From assembly GCA_024516035.1 (NCBI GenBank), contig CM044964.1, positions 7,686,236-7,750,235 on the forward strand: a stretch of DNA of 64,000 nt, read 5' to 3'. The notes beneath the pieces are model-generated. The model did not search any database, had not been told where the DNA came from, and saw only the letters and a list, made by a program, of their open reading frames with translations. Within the stretch, counting starts at the first letter, position 1. Each line of letters begins with the position of its first letter. This document shows, one piece after another, positions 32,212-37,253 of this stretch. Position numbers and translations under genes: made by a program. This stretch comes from Bactericera cockerelli (Eukaryota > Arthropoda > Insecta > Hemiptera > Triozidae).

Positions 32212-33420
32212 GAAACTCCAAGCAAGCCTGGCTTGTTAGGGTGGGCTAGTCAGTTCTCTGTTTGTAGTCCTCTAGTGAGTATATATTTTGTTTATAGTCC
32301 TCTAGTGAGTATATATTTTGTTTATAGTCCTCTAGTGAGTATATATTTTGTTCATAGTCCTCTAGTGAGTATACAGGGTGAGCATAAAGTCTCACCCCAC
32401 CCCCCGTATCTCGAGAATGGCTGAAAATACAAGTAAACGCAAAAACCCGTATTCCTTAATTTTTAGGAGGATTAATTTTTAGGCAAAAAATTTTTACCCC
32501 AGTCAGGCTGGGCATGGACCAACTTTAAAATCTTAAATAGAATGGTATGTTTTGTGGCATATTGTTTTCAAGGTCTTATAGAGAGAAGTTCATTACAATA
32601 AAATTTAGTCAGCTAAGACTTACCGTTCTTGAGATACAGGGTCGAACGTCCTGCGTAATATCCATATACTTTGACCTATAACTCGTGAACCGTAAATTAA
32701 AGAAAAATGAAATTTGTTGATAATAACTCCTTATGACAAGCCCTGTCGAAAAAGGTATAACTCGACATACTCTGTTGATATTAGTTTCTGGTCGATTTCG
32801 TCAGCCAGCCGGACGAACAGTCCGAAAAATTTTAACAAAAAAACAAATCAAGTTTTAACTTGTTCGAAAGTTTTTGCCATAAGAAGTTATTATCAACAAA
32901 TTTCATTTTTCTGGAATTTACGGTCAACGAGTTATAGGTCAAAATATATGGATATTACGCAGGACGTCCGACCCTGTATCTCGAGAACGGTAAGTCGTAG
33001 CTCACTGAAATTTGTTGTAATGAACTTTTCTCTATGAGACTTTGAAAACAATATGCCACAAGACATACCATTCTATTTAAAAATTTAAAGTTAGACCATG
33101 CCCAGCCTGACTGGGGCCCTGTAGGCTAATTTTTTTTTGGCTGAAAATGAATGCCCCCAAAAATTAAGGAATACGGGTTTTTGCGTTTTCTTGTATTTTC
33201 AGCCATTCTCGAGATACGGGGGGTAGGGTGAGACTTTATGCTCACCCTGTATATTTTGTTTATAGTTCTCTAGTGAGACATTTGATTATATATTTTTTTT
33301 TGTCGCGGGGTTTACTGTAGTGTCCGTTTTATTTTCGTCACAGGTAACAGCAGCTCTAGTCATGCCAGCAACACAAGCAGCACTTCTCATCGGATCAAGA
33401 ATAAGAAGAAAAAGAAATGA
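13894..33420 (+). CDS. calypso: calypso / BAP1 ubiquitin C-terminal hydrolase, complete, 13 coding exons
   Basis: Join: 13894-14236, 15757-15919, 16419-16579, 18297-18487, 19988-20191, 20754-20915, 21936-22070, 25714-25905, 27581-27702, 29287-29581, 30975-31087, 31352-31487, 33344-33420; phases fit throughout after one +1 correction in exon 5. About 764 aa. It is the histone H2A (H2AK118/119ub) deubiquitinase of the PR-DUB complex with Asx/ASXL, acting on chromatin. UCH domain ~1-250: oxyanion Gln91 (FFAQQ), Cys97 (PNSCATH), His177 (EAFHF), Asp192 (FELDG); the His-Asp spacing of 15 equals human BAP1. Middle 250-590: acidic Lys/Glu and Ser/Pro stretches. C-terminal [37 protein letters not shown]. 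Tail: KNKKKKK, fitting nucleosome contact. The middle is longer than I recall for fly Calypso, nearer vertebrate length. Repeats crowd the splice sites. Confidence 0.93.
14237..14614. other. calypso intron 1, 5' part
   Basis: It contains a hairpin-like pair at 14309-14550: TCACATCATATCGCCGCTGC pairs with GCAGCAGCGATATCATTC further on, and AAGTGCACATAGTGGTTTG pairs with CGAACCACTATGTGCGCTTC. This is probably another foldback element of ~280 bp. Confidence 0.5.
14615..14924 (+). repeat. T2 tRNA-derived SINE, full length
   Basis: Head GCGCGATTAGCTCAGTGG (A box) and GGTCCCGGGTTTGATCCC (B box). Body with GATACCTTCCGGTACGCCC and AAGTATTGTGTCACTTCTCG, then a poly-A end (14909-14924). Related copies are at 16937, 42902 and 55937. 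Confidence 0.78.
15030..15298. repeat. 24-bp minisatellite (with 18-bp variants)
   Basis: About eleven units of CTAACACCTTTAGACCT plus TTAGTCT, with shorter GCGACTAA/GTGACTAA variants. All units are multiples of three, so both strands stay open (NTFRPLVS forward, KGLKVLET reverse). It lies in calypso intron 1. Confidence 0.9.
15476..15608 (+). repeat. T3 tRNA-derived SINE
   Basis: GTAGCTCAATTGATAAGACA, TCCTGAGGTTGGTGGTTTGA, then a tail with GTTTTGAGTTTGAGTG. It is diverged from the 30.4-33.6 kb copies. Confidence 0.55.
15757..15919 (+). CDS. calypso: calypso coding exon 2
   Basis: Acceptor CTTTCCAG|GT, donor GGAAG|GTGAGA, phase 1 to 0-plus-two. It encodes [20 protein letters not shown], matching the BAP1 region between the two catalytic blocks (human SPESKGYAIGNAPELAKAH). 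Confidence 0.92.
16169..16392 (+). repeat. T7 SINE
   Basis: CCGTGACCCAGTAAGTTAGC, CATACCTAGTGAGGAAAAAT, GCAGTAACCAAGG, TGCGCTACCCACAAAATTTG and an end in (TTA)n. It finishes ~25 bases before the acceptor of calypso exon 3. Confidence 0.65.
16419..16579 (+). CDS. calypso: calypso coding exon 3
   Basis: Acceptor CATCTTTAAG|GT, donor CTGG|GTAAGT. It encodes [20 protein letters not shown] (His177, Asp192) and PYPIDHGPW, both diagnostic for BAP1-type UCHs. Confidence 0.93.
16937..17392 (+). repeat. T2 SINE with internally duplicated body
   Basis: T2 head (GCGCGATTAGCATAGTGG), body, then a second body copy (GGGATACCTTCCGGTGCGCT occurs at 17039 and 17209), and an A-rich end. Either two insertions or an internal duplication. 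Confidence 0.65.
17558..17778 (-). repeat. 5S-derived SINE, copy 3
   Basis: Reverse copy: GGGTTTAACGTTGCTTCC, core CACATTAATCTCACCCAGCC, 5S part TCGCTGGACGTTTCTTAAC and GAGAACCGGTGCGTTCAACG. It lies in calypso intron 3. Confidence 0.78.
17842..18179 (-). mobile_element. retroposon-like insert duplicating the calypso exon 4 acceptor
   Basis: The sequence is bounded on both sides by TTTTCAGGTATGGCTACAGA (17822-17841 and 18180-18199), like a long target-site duplication. The insert starts ATAGAATAGAATATAAGG, a short tandem end shared with 26204 and 26404. It ends in pyrimidine tracts and includes CGCGAACGACCTGT, also seen at 35018. Confidence 0.5.
18183..18331 (+). repeat. tandem triplication of the exon 4 acceptor
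   Basis: The block TTCAG|GTATGGCTACAGA plus AGAAGTACAATGACATA occurs at 18183, 18243 and 18294, separated by T-runs of different length. Steps are 60 and 51 bases, both multiples of three. The frame is therefore open from the first copy into exon 4: use of an upstream AG would add (YNDI)-poly-Phe-SGMATEE blocks without a shift. The third copy is continuous with the conserved exon. Confidence 0.9.
18297..18487 (+). CDS. calypso: calypso coding exon 4
   Basis: Acceptor TTTTTTCAG|GTATGG, donor ACCAAT|GTAAGT. It encodes [20 protein letters not shown], the end of the UCH domain, then an acidic run of Glu. Both ends are duplicated in tandem: two more acceptor-plus-exon starts lie upstream (18183, 18243) and one more exon end plus donor lies downstream (18497-18577). 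Confidence 0.9.
18414..18577 (+). repeat. tandem duplication of the exon 4 end and donor
   Basis: Copy 1 (18414-18495) is the true exon end, TTGGAGGTGCTGGAGAAACT ... ACCAAT|GTAAGT. Copy 2 (18496-18577) repeats it with a few differences (CTCAGCCGC for CTTAGCCAG, one missing G) and its own GTAAGT. Copy 2 has a TGA in the homologous frame. Confidence 0.88.
18586..18726 (+). repeat. T1 SINE, 5' truncated
   Basis: CTCTGTGAATCAGAGG, GTCGTGGGTTCGAACC, GCCGGGACATGACAG, then an eroded tail (AATAAGGCGATCTTAC). Confidence 0.6.
18928..19290 (+). repeat. T4 SINE, interrupted
   Basis: The full T4 head (GCCTCCGTGGCGTAATGG, GAGTTCGACTCCCGG) is followed by ~90 bp of other AT-rich DNA (19070-19160), then the core and tail (GAGTTTAATGTGGGTAGC). 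Confidence 0.55.
19545..19620 (-). repeat. W repeat fragment
   Basis: Reverse W head: AAAAGGCCGGGTTATTTCC, TTTGGCAATCTCTTTCACCC, AACCC. Confidence 0.55.
19915..19978. repeat. dispersed repeat abutting the calypso exon 5 acceptor
   Basis: It reads AAACTGTTAGCGTAATGGGA ... TCTAAATAAAGCACTACTAT and matches 53626-53690 and 5757-5830 closely. The acceptor CTTTTCTTCCAG follows within 10 bases, so the branch-point region of intron 4 is repeat-derived. Confidence 0.7.
19988..20191 (+). CDS. calypso: calypso coding exon 5 (one base apparently missing)
   Basis: Acceptor CTTTTCTTCCAG|GC. The phase-0 frame encodes a Ser/Pro-rich stretch and [14 protein letters not shown]. It leaves the exon in phase 0, whereas exon 6 needs phase 1. 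Adding one G to the GGGG run at 20173-20176 gives SQGADNTEG and joins exon 6 in frame. Without it, exon 6 hits an immediate stop. The acceptor lies directly after a dispersed repeat. Confidence 0.75.
20591..20708 (-). repeat. 5S-derived SINE, 3' truncated, copy 4
   Basis: Only the 5S part and part of the core remain: CAACCCAGCCTGGGC, CTGGACGTTGCTTAACTTCG, GAGAACGGGTGCATTCAACG, CATCAACGCTGGC. It ends 46 bases before exon 6. Confidence 0.78.
20754..20915 (+). CDS. calypso: calypso coding exon 6
   Basis: Acceptor (T)12-AG|GG, donor GAGTG|GTAAGT. It encodes a very acidic, Lys/Glu-rich segment ([20 protein letters not shown]) with no BAP1 counterpart that I can align. Phase 1 to phase 1. Confidence 0.75.
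21344..21556 (-). repeat. T4 SINE, tail truncated
   Basis: Reverse copy with TTGGTTTTAACGTCCTGG, core CTACCCACATTAACCTCATC, then head CCGACCGGGAATCGAAC. It lies in calypso intron 6. Confidence 0.7.
21728..21903 (-). repeat. W repeat
   Basis: TTATTATATTAAGCTTTATT, A-rich middle, then CTAAAGGGCGGGGTTATTGC and CTCTTCCACCCAACC. It ends 32 bases before calypso exon 7. Confidence 0.7.
21936..22070 (+). CDS. calypso: calypso coding exon 7
   Basis: Acceptor TTTAATTTCAG|AG, donor GTGG|GTAAGA, phase 1 to 1. It encodes [20 protein letters not shown], Ser/Thr/Glu-rich and probably disordered. Membership rests on the open frame, phase match and splice sites. Confidence 0.65.
22150..22416 (-). repeat. 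T7 SINE, near full length
   Basis: Minus-strand head AGCGAGTTAGCGCGCTAG and CTGGGTTCGATTCCCAGC; body CTCATACCTCGTGAGG, then CTACCCACTAAAATTGTGAC. Confidence 0.72.
22437..23290. repeat. 78-bp minisatellite, ~11 copies
   Basis: Unit CCAATATAGCCAGTTCTCTA ... GGTGAAGCAGGGACCTGAGA ... TATTATAAAGAGTTTT. Copies 1-8 are almost identical; the last three diverge. 78 = 3 x 26, so the minus frame stays open for >200 codons, but no start context or other exon supports a gene. It lies in calypso intron 7. Confidence 0.92.
23700..24175. repeat. degenerate minisatellite built on GTTACCATGGTAAC
   Basis: About ten irregular units of GTGTTACCATGG(T/C)AAC + GACCAAATCTAAGCCATTG, spaced 30-60 bp. The palindrome GTTACCATGGTAAC is intact in two copies. 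A similar GTTACCATGGCAACG lies at 25675, next to exon 8. Confidence 0.8.
24225..25487 (-). mobile_element. element D2 (hairpin-headed, GT-rich)
   Basis: On the minus strand it begins CTAGCGGGCTGCACCCGCTT (hairpin), then a ~430-bp CA tract (GT on the plus strand), then about two and a half ~190-bp sub-repeats (each with CGTTCTCGAGATAGAAGCC and GAATGTTCGAAATTTCGACC in the plus strand), and ends near TCTATATTATATAAATGAG. It has the same architecture as element D but a different sequence. Confidence 0.65.
25039..25450. repeat. (GT)n-rich microsatellite
   Basis: Interrupted GT repeat within element D2. Open frames over it are Cys/Val- or His/Thr-rich artefacts. Confidence 0.95.
25490..25650 (-). 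repeat. W repeat
   Basis: GTATAAATGGACATTATGTA, A-rich middle, TAACTAAAGGGCGGGGTTAT, CTCTTCCACCCAACCC. It ends ~25 or ~65 bases before exon 8, depending on which exon start is right. Confidence 0.7.
25714..25905 (+). CDS. calypso: calypso coding exon 8 (start uncertain)
   Basis: Pro/Ser/Thr-rich: [20 protein letters not shown] and [19 protein letters not shown]; donor CACCCG|GTATGT, phase 1. Two in-phase acceptors are possible: CTGTTCACAG|AC (25714, used here) or CTGTTATCAG|TG (25675, adding 13 residues). The 25675 form would make the first bases resemble the GTTACCATGGCAAC minisatellite at 23.7-24.2 kb. Confidence 0.7.
26090..26440. repeat. three-copy ~90-120 bp tandem repeat
   Basis: TTTTTCCAATTTATAATATT GTTTAGTAATTTAGATGAAC recurs at about 26138, 26266 and 26336, each followed by a T-run and CTTCCGA(A)A. 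It ends in AGAATATAGGGTAATTGTAT, shared with the insert at 17.8 kb. Confidence 0.75.
26441..27300. other. calypso intron 8, AT-rich
   Basis: No gene. 26455-26640 resembles a repeat start (TTTATTATAAACATTGAACG, CCTAACTAAGCTAGTAC), but I cannot assign a family. Confidence 0.4.
27303..27486 (-). repeat. W repeat
   Basis: AAAGCTTTATTAGGAGGACA, A-rich middle, CTACCTAAAGGGCGGGGTTA, GGCAATCTCTTCCACCC. It ends ~95 bases before exon 9. Confidence 0.7.
27581..27702 (+). CDS. calypso: calypso coding exon 9
   Basis: Acceptor TTTTATTTTCCAG|GC, donor CGTAAG|GTGAGA, phase 1 to 0. It encodes a Gly/Arg-rich segment ([20 protein letters not shown]). A W repeat ends ~95 bases upstream. Confidence 0.7.
27896..28097 (+). 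repeat. T1 SINE, full length
   Basis: GTCTGTCCCGGTAGGTCAGT, GTCGTGGGTTCGAAACCC, body GGGCTTACTGCTGGAATAAT, end (TTA)n. Confidence 0.78.
28495..28679 (+). repeat. T1 SINE, diverged
   Basis: ACCTCAGTGGTAAAGGCGGC, GTCGCGGGTTTGAAACCC, tail AGGCGATATTATTATTA. Confidence 0.7.
28725..28868 (+). repeat. W repeat, forward
   Basis: GGGTTGGGTGGAAGAGATTG, GGCAATAACCCCGCCC, TTTAGTTAGGACATATATTA. A short inverted piece of the same family precedes it (ACCCAACCCTTGTATTA). Confidence 0.7.
28869..29090. repeat. ~215-bp imperfect inverted repeat
   Basis: CACGTATGAGACGG at 28870 pairs with CCGTCTCATACGTG at 29081, and GCCCACCGGTGGGTCA is itself palindromic and present twice (29017, 29052). Probably a small foldback MITE in calypso intron 9. 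Confidence 0.55.
29105..29258 (+). repeat. W-like repeat
   Basis: GGGGTTCGGTGGAAGAGAAA, GCTTTAACCTCGCCCC, end CCAATAAAGAGTTAAATAAT. Its end is ~28 bases before calypso exon 10. Confidence 0.6.
29287..29581 (+). CDS. calypso: calypso coding exon 10
   Basis: Acceptor CTCCCCTCAG|GT, donor GCGAGC|GTGAGT, phase 0 to 1. A Ser/Pro/Lys-rich linker leads into the start of the [23 protein letters not shown] (human YSPKELLALLKCVEAEIA). Confidence 0.88.
29608..29724 (+). repeat. exon-like segment, copy A
   Basis: TTTATACTGATTAAAATAG then an open stretch reading [25 protein letters not shown] and GTCCAG|GTAAGT. Copy B is at 29957-30074. Inserting either between calypso exons 10 and 11 would break phase, so I do not assign them to calypso. 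Origin unknown. Confidence 0.5.
29957..30074 (+). repeat. exon-like segment, copy B
   Basis: Same as copy A with a few substitutions (reads [20 protein letters not shown]); donor GTCCAG|GTATGT. Every difference changes an amino acid or is outside the frame, which argues against selection on the protein. Confidence 0.5.
30410..30558 (+). repeat. T3 tRNA-derived SINE
   Basis: GCTTGATCGATAGAGCGGCG, GTCGGTGGTTCAAGTCCCG, tail GTTTGAGTAGTTGTGATATC. The first of two tandemly placed T3 copies in intron 10. Confidence 0.75.
30598..30748 (+). repeat. T3 tRNA-derived SINE
   Basis: ACGACCTCAGTGGCTTGATC, GTCGGTGGTTCAAGTCCCGG, the same tail as the copy at 30410; end ATATGATAAC. Confidence 0.75.
30768..30955 (+). 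repeat. T5 tRNA-derived SINE
   Basis: GCCGACCTCCGTGGCTCAGT (A-box-like), GCGGGCTCGAATCCCGGCC (B-box-like), tail CCTGAAGAAATGCGAAAGC. It ends ~20 bases before exon 11. Confidence 0.75.
30975..31087 (+). CDS. calypso: calypso coding exon 11
   Basis: Acceptor GATTTCAG|TT, donor ACAG|GTGAGA, phase 1 to 0. It encodes [20 protein letters not shown] and [14 protein letters not shown], the most conserved part of the BAP1 C-terminus, which binds the ASX DEUBAD domain. Confidence 0.93.
31352..31487 (+). CDS. calypso: calypso coding exon 12
   Basis: Acceptor TTTTATTCCAG|GG, donor ACCTTGG|GTATGT, phase 0 to 1. It encodes [20 protein letters not shown] and a Ser-rich end. Its last 25 bases and donor are repeated five more times downstream (31541-31881). 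Confidence 0.88.
31463..31934 (+). repeat. 78-bp tandem array containing the exon 12 donor, six copies
   Basis: Units start at 31463 (the real exon), 31541, 31619, 31697, 31779 and 31857. Each reads GGGAACAATGACAGCTCCAC CTTGG|GTATGTCGG and then the W head GGGTTGGGTGGAAGAG(A) ... GGCAATAACCCCC. Unit 4 has an extra GTAT. The last unit runs on into a full W repeat. So exon end, donor and intron-start repeat amplified together. Confidence 0.92.
31904..32085 (+). repeat. W repeat, longest forward copy
   Basis: GGTTGGGTGGAAGAGATTGC ... AACCCCGTCCTTTAGTTCGG ... ATTTTTCATTTTTATTGTAT ... TCTAATAAAGCGTTGTAT then (ATA)n. It defines the family: a ~180-bp retroposon-like unit with a terminal AATAAA. Confidence 0.75.
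32180..32210. repeat. poly-T tract
   Basis: An almost uninterrupted run of T (~31 bases), a likely assembly weak point. Confidence 0.9.
32265..33290. repeat. 30-bp minisatellite split by a foldback element
   Basis: Units of AGTCCTCTAGTGAGTATATA TTTTGTTT(C)AT run from 32265 to 32373 and resume at 33250 (TATTTTGTTTATAGTTCTCT AGTGAG). Confidence 0.85.
32374..33249. mobile_element. 876-bp foldback element with TA target duplication, copy 1
   Basis: Ends CAGGGTGAGCATAAAGTCTC / GAGACTTTATGCTCACCCTG. The two halves are largely inverted copies of each other. TA flanks both sides. It sits in a 30-bp minisatellite whose intact units supply the empty site GTGAGTATATATTTTG, so the TA duplication is directly visible. 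This fits a Tc1/mariner-type MITE. Open frames inside are shadows of the palindrome. Confidence 0.88.
33344..33420 (+). CDS. calypso: calypso terminal coding exon 13
   Basis: Acceptor TTTTCGTCACAG|GT, phase 1. It encodes [20 protein letters not shown] followed by KKKK and TGA. The basic tail fits the nucleosome-binding extension of BAP1/Calypso. Confidence 0.85.
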
Positions 33421-33505
33421 GATCGGCGAAAACGGAAGCAGTGGTGAACACCACTGTTTTGAGCAGCATTTCCATTTTAAATACGGCTGCTATAGACCAA
33501 TTTCA

Positions 33506-33640
33506 GTAGCTTGATCGATAAGGCGGCGGACTTGTAACCTGGAGGTCGGTGGTTCAAGTCCCGATTTCATCGTAGATTTAGTAAAGCGAAGTTTGAGTAG
33601 TTGTGATATCACGAAAGTGATTAACAGAAATATGATAACT
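33506..33640 (+). repeat. T3 tRNA-derived SINE in the calypso 3' UTR
   Basis: GTAGCTTGATCGATAAGGCG, GTCGGTGGTTCAAGTCCCG, the usual T3 tail. It begins ~85 bases after the calypso stop, so it should be transcribed in the 3' UTR. Confidence 0.75.
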
Positions 33641-34256
33641 AATAATTTTTATTAATAGTGATTGAGACTCCTTTCTGGGCAAATGATTTCCAGTTTACTA
33701 CTTGGCATTCATTTATCAGTCCTTTTTGGGCAAATGTTTTTAAGGTAATTATATTCAAAGGATTCTAATTTTCTCGGCGTCTTTTGCACACGAAGTGTAT
33801 TTTTGGGGGATATTTATATACAACAAGGTGGATTAGATCCAAGCCAGTTCCTTTTATTATTTATTAAATCATGATATTTTTTAAATCATAATTGTATATT
33901 TTGTAAATATCTTGTTTTCTGTGATTTTAATTTATTTAATGATTTGTAATTACCTACCTACCTGCATAGTTTTATCTTTAAATGTCTGACTACTGATATA
34001 CTCGTACATATTTTATAGGTACTATTTTAAAGATACATTGAATGTTTATTTTAAAAAAAAAATTTTTGTTTAAAAAAGTTATTTCGTTTTCTTTTGTGAA
34101 TACATTTTATGTTATCGGTACATACTTCCCAACGGCTCCTTTTGTTTTCATTTTAAACTTCCAAGCTATTTGTATTATACCACACAAAAAAAGAGTAGGT
34201 ACCTGTCCTGTCAAACTAACCCTCTTGTTATGTGGTAAAGTCTGGCAAAAGTTTTG

Positions 34257-34262
34257 AATAAA
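34257..34262 (+). terminator. candidate polyadenylation signal for calypso
   Basis: The first AATAAA after the calypso stop, ~840 bases downstream, within GTTTTGAATAAAAAACTGC. Inferred only. Confidence 0.4.
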
Positions 34263-34457
34263 AAACTGCATGTTACCTACACAGCCATGTGTTGAATTCA
34301 CTAACGTGGGTCAGTCGTGTAGTGTGCTAGGGGTGGGTTCAATTTGCGGCGGGCCTTAAAATTGTAAAAATTATTTACATGTGTTGTGGATTTCGGATAT
34401 TACATTAAAAATAAAACACATTGGCCTATGTGTGAAGAATGCGCTATAAAAATAATA

Positions 34458-34605
34458 ATTCCGTGTCCGAGAGAAAGGTATTGATACCTAAATCACGGTG
34501 GTGAGAGAATTATACGGACGCCCATATCCAATGTCTAGGCTCCTTTCATGTCCATTGATTCTATTTGGTTTTAACGTCCCGACATAGCGTGTAGATTAAG
34601 AAGTG
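34458..34605 (-). repeat. T4 SINE tail
   Basis: CCGTGTCCGAGAGAAAGGTA, GATACCTAAATCACGG, CTATTTGGTTTTAACGTCCC. Confidence 0.65.
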
Positions 34606-35280
34606 TAGAAACCATCCCCCGCCGTATAAGGACAGGTCATACGTGCTGTACCCACAGCTTCCTTATCAAACGTACGCCTCCCCCAAACAGTCAAATTCTC
34701 TCTGTAAAACACATTCTCACTTGTCATCTCCATGGACAAATAAGAGCCTCCCTACCTGTCCCTCCAGCTCTGTCAGACTCTGTCGAGAGCGGTGATTCTC
34801 TTCTAAGTTACCTTGAGACAATCAAACTGTATTTTTATTAACAAAATAAATTTTTATTTTGAACTACTCTAAACAAAGAGTTGCCAACTGACACAGTATA
34901 CAATTCAAACATTCTTGTCATTAGTTATTTAAACATTTCAGGGTAGAATGTATAAAGTATAATACATCAGAAAGTATAATACACGATAGTTTAAAGAATA
35001 ATACATCAGAAAAATCGGCGCGAACGACCTGTCAGTAGTCAGTAGACAGACGTCTACTAACGGAGTTGAAGCGCTTAACAGAATTTTTTTAATAAAATAT
35101 TCCTCTAAAATTCAAATGCGACGAATTTCATGATAGTCATTTGTCACATGAGAGCTAAAATTCTTCCAAAAAAATACATTGGTCGTTATTAGGTACGTAA
35201 ATTAGGTACCTTCAGATATGCCCGATATGCCGAAATCACGAATTGAAATATCTTTACCCTCTTAACGCCTTTTTTCCCTG
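34606..35280. other. intergenic, mostly unassigned
   Basis: No gene. 35013-35078 contains CGCGCGAACGACCTGT-type sequence and GTTGAAGCGCTTA, shared with 18018-18062, around a small perfect hairpin AGTAGACAGACGTCTACT. Confidence 0.4.
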
Positions 35281-35289
35281 GCGGATAAA

Positions 35290-36240
35290 AGTTGAACTTA
35301 GAAACTACGTTGCCGGCCCATGACGCCGGTAGCAACCCGTTACTGACGGAACGACTTTTAACGCATTTTAAAGAGAAGTTAATGAACAAGATCTGTCAAC
35401 AAACACAGCTGCTGTTAGAGCAATACCAGGGCGTTCCCAAGATGGTAACCAGTGCCGCCGATGCCATGGCGAGAATAAACCAATTGAAACACTGGCCCAT
35501 GTATTAGGATCATGTCCCTTCGGTCATCTCACTCGCATTAACCGACACAATACTGTTCGTTCCTTGATTGCCAATGAACTCAAAAAACAATATGAAGTCC
35601 ATGAGGAGGTGACGGGCATTGCCACAGATGGGTCTTCTCGTAGAATAGACATTATTGCTATTGATAGAAAAGTGAAGAAGGCCACCATCATAGACCCTAC
35701 TATAAGATTTGAAATGAATCCGAACCAACCTGATGAAGTAAACGAGGAGAAGAGAAATATATATGTTCCTACAGTTCCATATTACAAAGAAAAATATGAT
35801 TTGATAGATATTGATGTTCGAGGACTACTGATAGGAGCAAGGGGAACCATTACATCTCAAGTTAAAAATTTCTCTACTGAATTTAACATCCCTGAATCAT
35901 GCCTCAAAAATATATCTCAATCAGTTATTCGAGCCTCTATACAAATCCTCCGAAATCATATTTATGGAATCTAATATCATAACTTCATATACTTCTCCAT
36001 ATTCTGTTTATAAAAACCAAATTATTGATATCATATAAGTTTTTTCTCTTTTATCTTAGTTCTCATTTTCATCTTCATTGGTATTTCAACACAGACATAT
36101 GGTACCCTTTGTCATCTTGGCAACCTGCTAGAGGGCAGGAAGGCGGCTTTCACAGCATTTCTCTCTATTTCTTATTTTCAATTTCAATAATTATAATAAA
36201 TAATACGATAAAAGTGTCGGATTCATTTAATTATTTCTTA
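35290..36240 (+). mobile_element. R2/NeSL-type non-LTR retrotransposon, 3' end only
   Basis: 5'-truncated element: an eroded coding stretch to ~35440, the C-terminal zinc-knuckle/endonuclease part to 35974, then a ~265-bp 3' UTR-like AT-rich tail. The reverse transcriptase is absent. Confidence 0.65.
35440..35974 (+). pseudogene. C-terminal fragment of a retrotransposon polyprotein (CCHC knuckle and endonuclease-like region)
   Basis: The frame reads CRRCHGENKPIETLAHVLGS C (Cys-x2-Cys ... His-x4-Cys), then RHNTVRSLIANELKKQ and SSRRIDIIAIDRKVKKATII DP. That order is typical of the C-terminus of R2-like elements with a restriction-like endonuclease. A different frame is open upstream (LETTLPAHDAGSNPLLTERL), so at least one frameshift separates the parts. 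It ends at TAA 35972-35974. Confidence 0.65.
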
Positions 36241-36446
36241 ACTAGGTAGGTATTCCAAAAATATTCATGATTTGTGCAAAGGTAGCTTTCAAATTTATAA
36301 TCGGAGTTGTGGACGCGGCTTTCTTGTGGTTAGTGCTATAACTGTCCGCTACCGTCTTTGAGCGCTAGTATCGCATGCAACTTCTTGCTATCTTCTCCAA
36401 TGTAAATATTGTCGAGTCGTCCATTTTTAAAATCGTTCCAAATCGG

Positions 36447-36471
36447 CCCTTTGGTACATGTGCTATAAAAG
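36447..36471 (+). promoter_or_regulatory. candidate non-coding first exon of RpL35A
   Basis: CGGCCCTTTGG resembles the pyrimidine TCT/TOP initiator of ribosomal-protein genes. The good donor ATAAAAG|GTAAGT follows within 25 bases. An intron 36472-37253 would place the acceptor ATCTTTCAG directly before the ATG, a common ribosomal-protein layout. No transcript evidence. Confidence 0.35.
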
Positions 36472-36579
36472 GTAAGTTTTTCTTTGATTTTCCTGTGAAT
36501 TGGGTAAGTTTTCTTAGATTATCGCCTAGGATTTTCCTCAGAGTGCCTTATTTAGCAGTCTGAATTCAAGAGCACTCGA

Positions 36580-37250
36580 CTGATTGTTTAAAAACATCTT
36601 GAAATCAAAACCTCAGTTGTGTACCTTCATACTAGGATTTCTCCATGTGTAACACATTTTCCTGTATTAAAAAGAAGATGTGAGTTCGCTCAACCATCAA
36701 GTAGTGGTCACATCAATCTTATTTGAACTACCAACCATATTAACTTCTTCCCGAGTTAACTATTCCCTTAGTCTCTTTACCTGTTGGTCCATCTAGCATT
36801 GGACAGATTTGAGGTTATGTTCAATCCAAGGTAAACATAGAAAGTTCATGATTGCTCGCTTTCCGGCCCTACTCCGGCTGGATGAGGTGACTATAGCATT
36901 CAAGTTTCCCCTGCGAGTGATGGATGGATATAACCCACCCAATACCAAGCAGAGCTCAAGTATATAATGAAAAAAATTGGCACAAATCAATGTTGTAGAA
37001 GTAGATGTTATCAAATATTCAGAATTTAAAAGTTAACATTGTTTGGTCTGTGACAAGCAAAATATGAGGTAAGTCACTACATCAAACAATGGCTGTGCTG
37101 TTAGGTTTAATAAAAAAAAAACCAAAGTATTTTTTTTTGTCTTGCTCTCAATATTAGGTTTGTACATCTATATTAGCTCTTTTTGATTCAGTTTTTTGCT
37201 CTAATTTGTTTGTTTATCCTCTATTTATTCATTTCTATGCTTATATCTTT
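36580..37250. other. putative RpL35A 5' intron
   Basis: No coding feature. 36860-36910 holds an eroded SINE core (CCGGCCCTACTCCGGCTGG). Confidence 0.4.
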
Positions 37251-37253
37251 CAG

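Noticed and set aside
32714..33037. 107-aa frame, also at 57492-57815 on the minus strand
   Set aside because: It is the middle of the palindromic foldback element; no transposase motifs, and the same region is open because of its inverted symmetry.
37206..37253. RpL35A start upstream at the first ATG-like codon of the longer frame
   Set aside because: The frame before 37254 is intron-like, rich in T, and ends in a perfect acceptor ATCTTTCAG.
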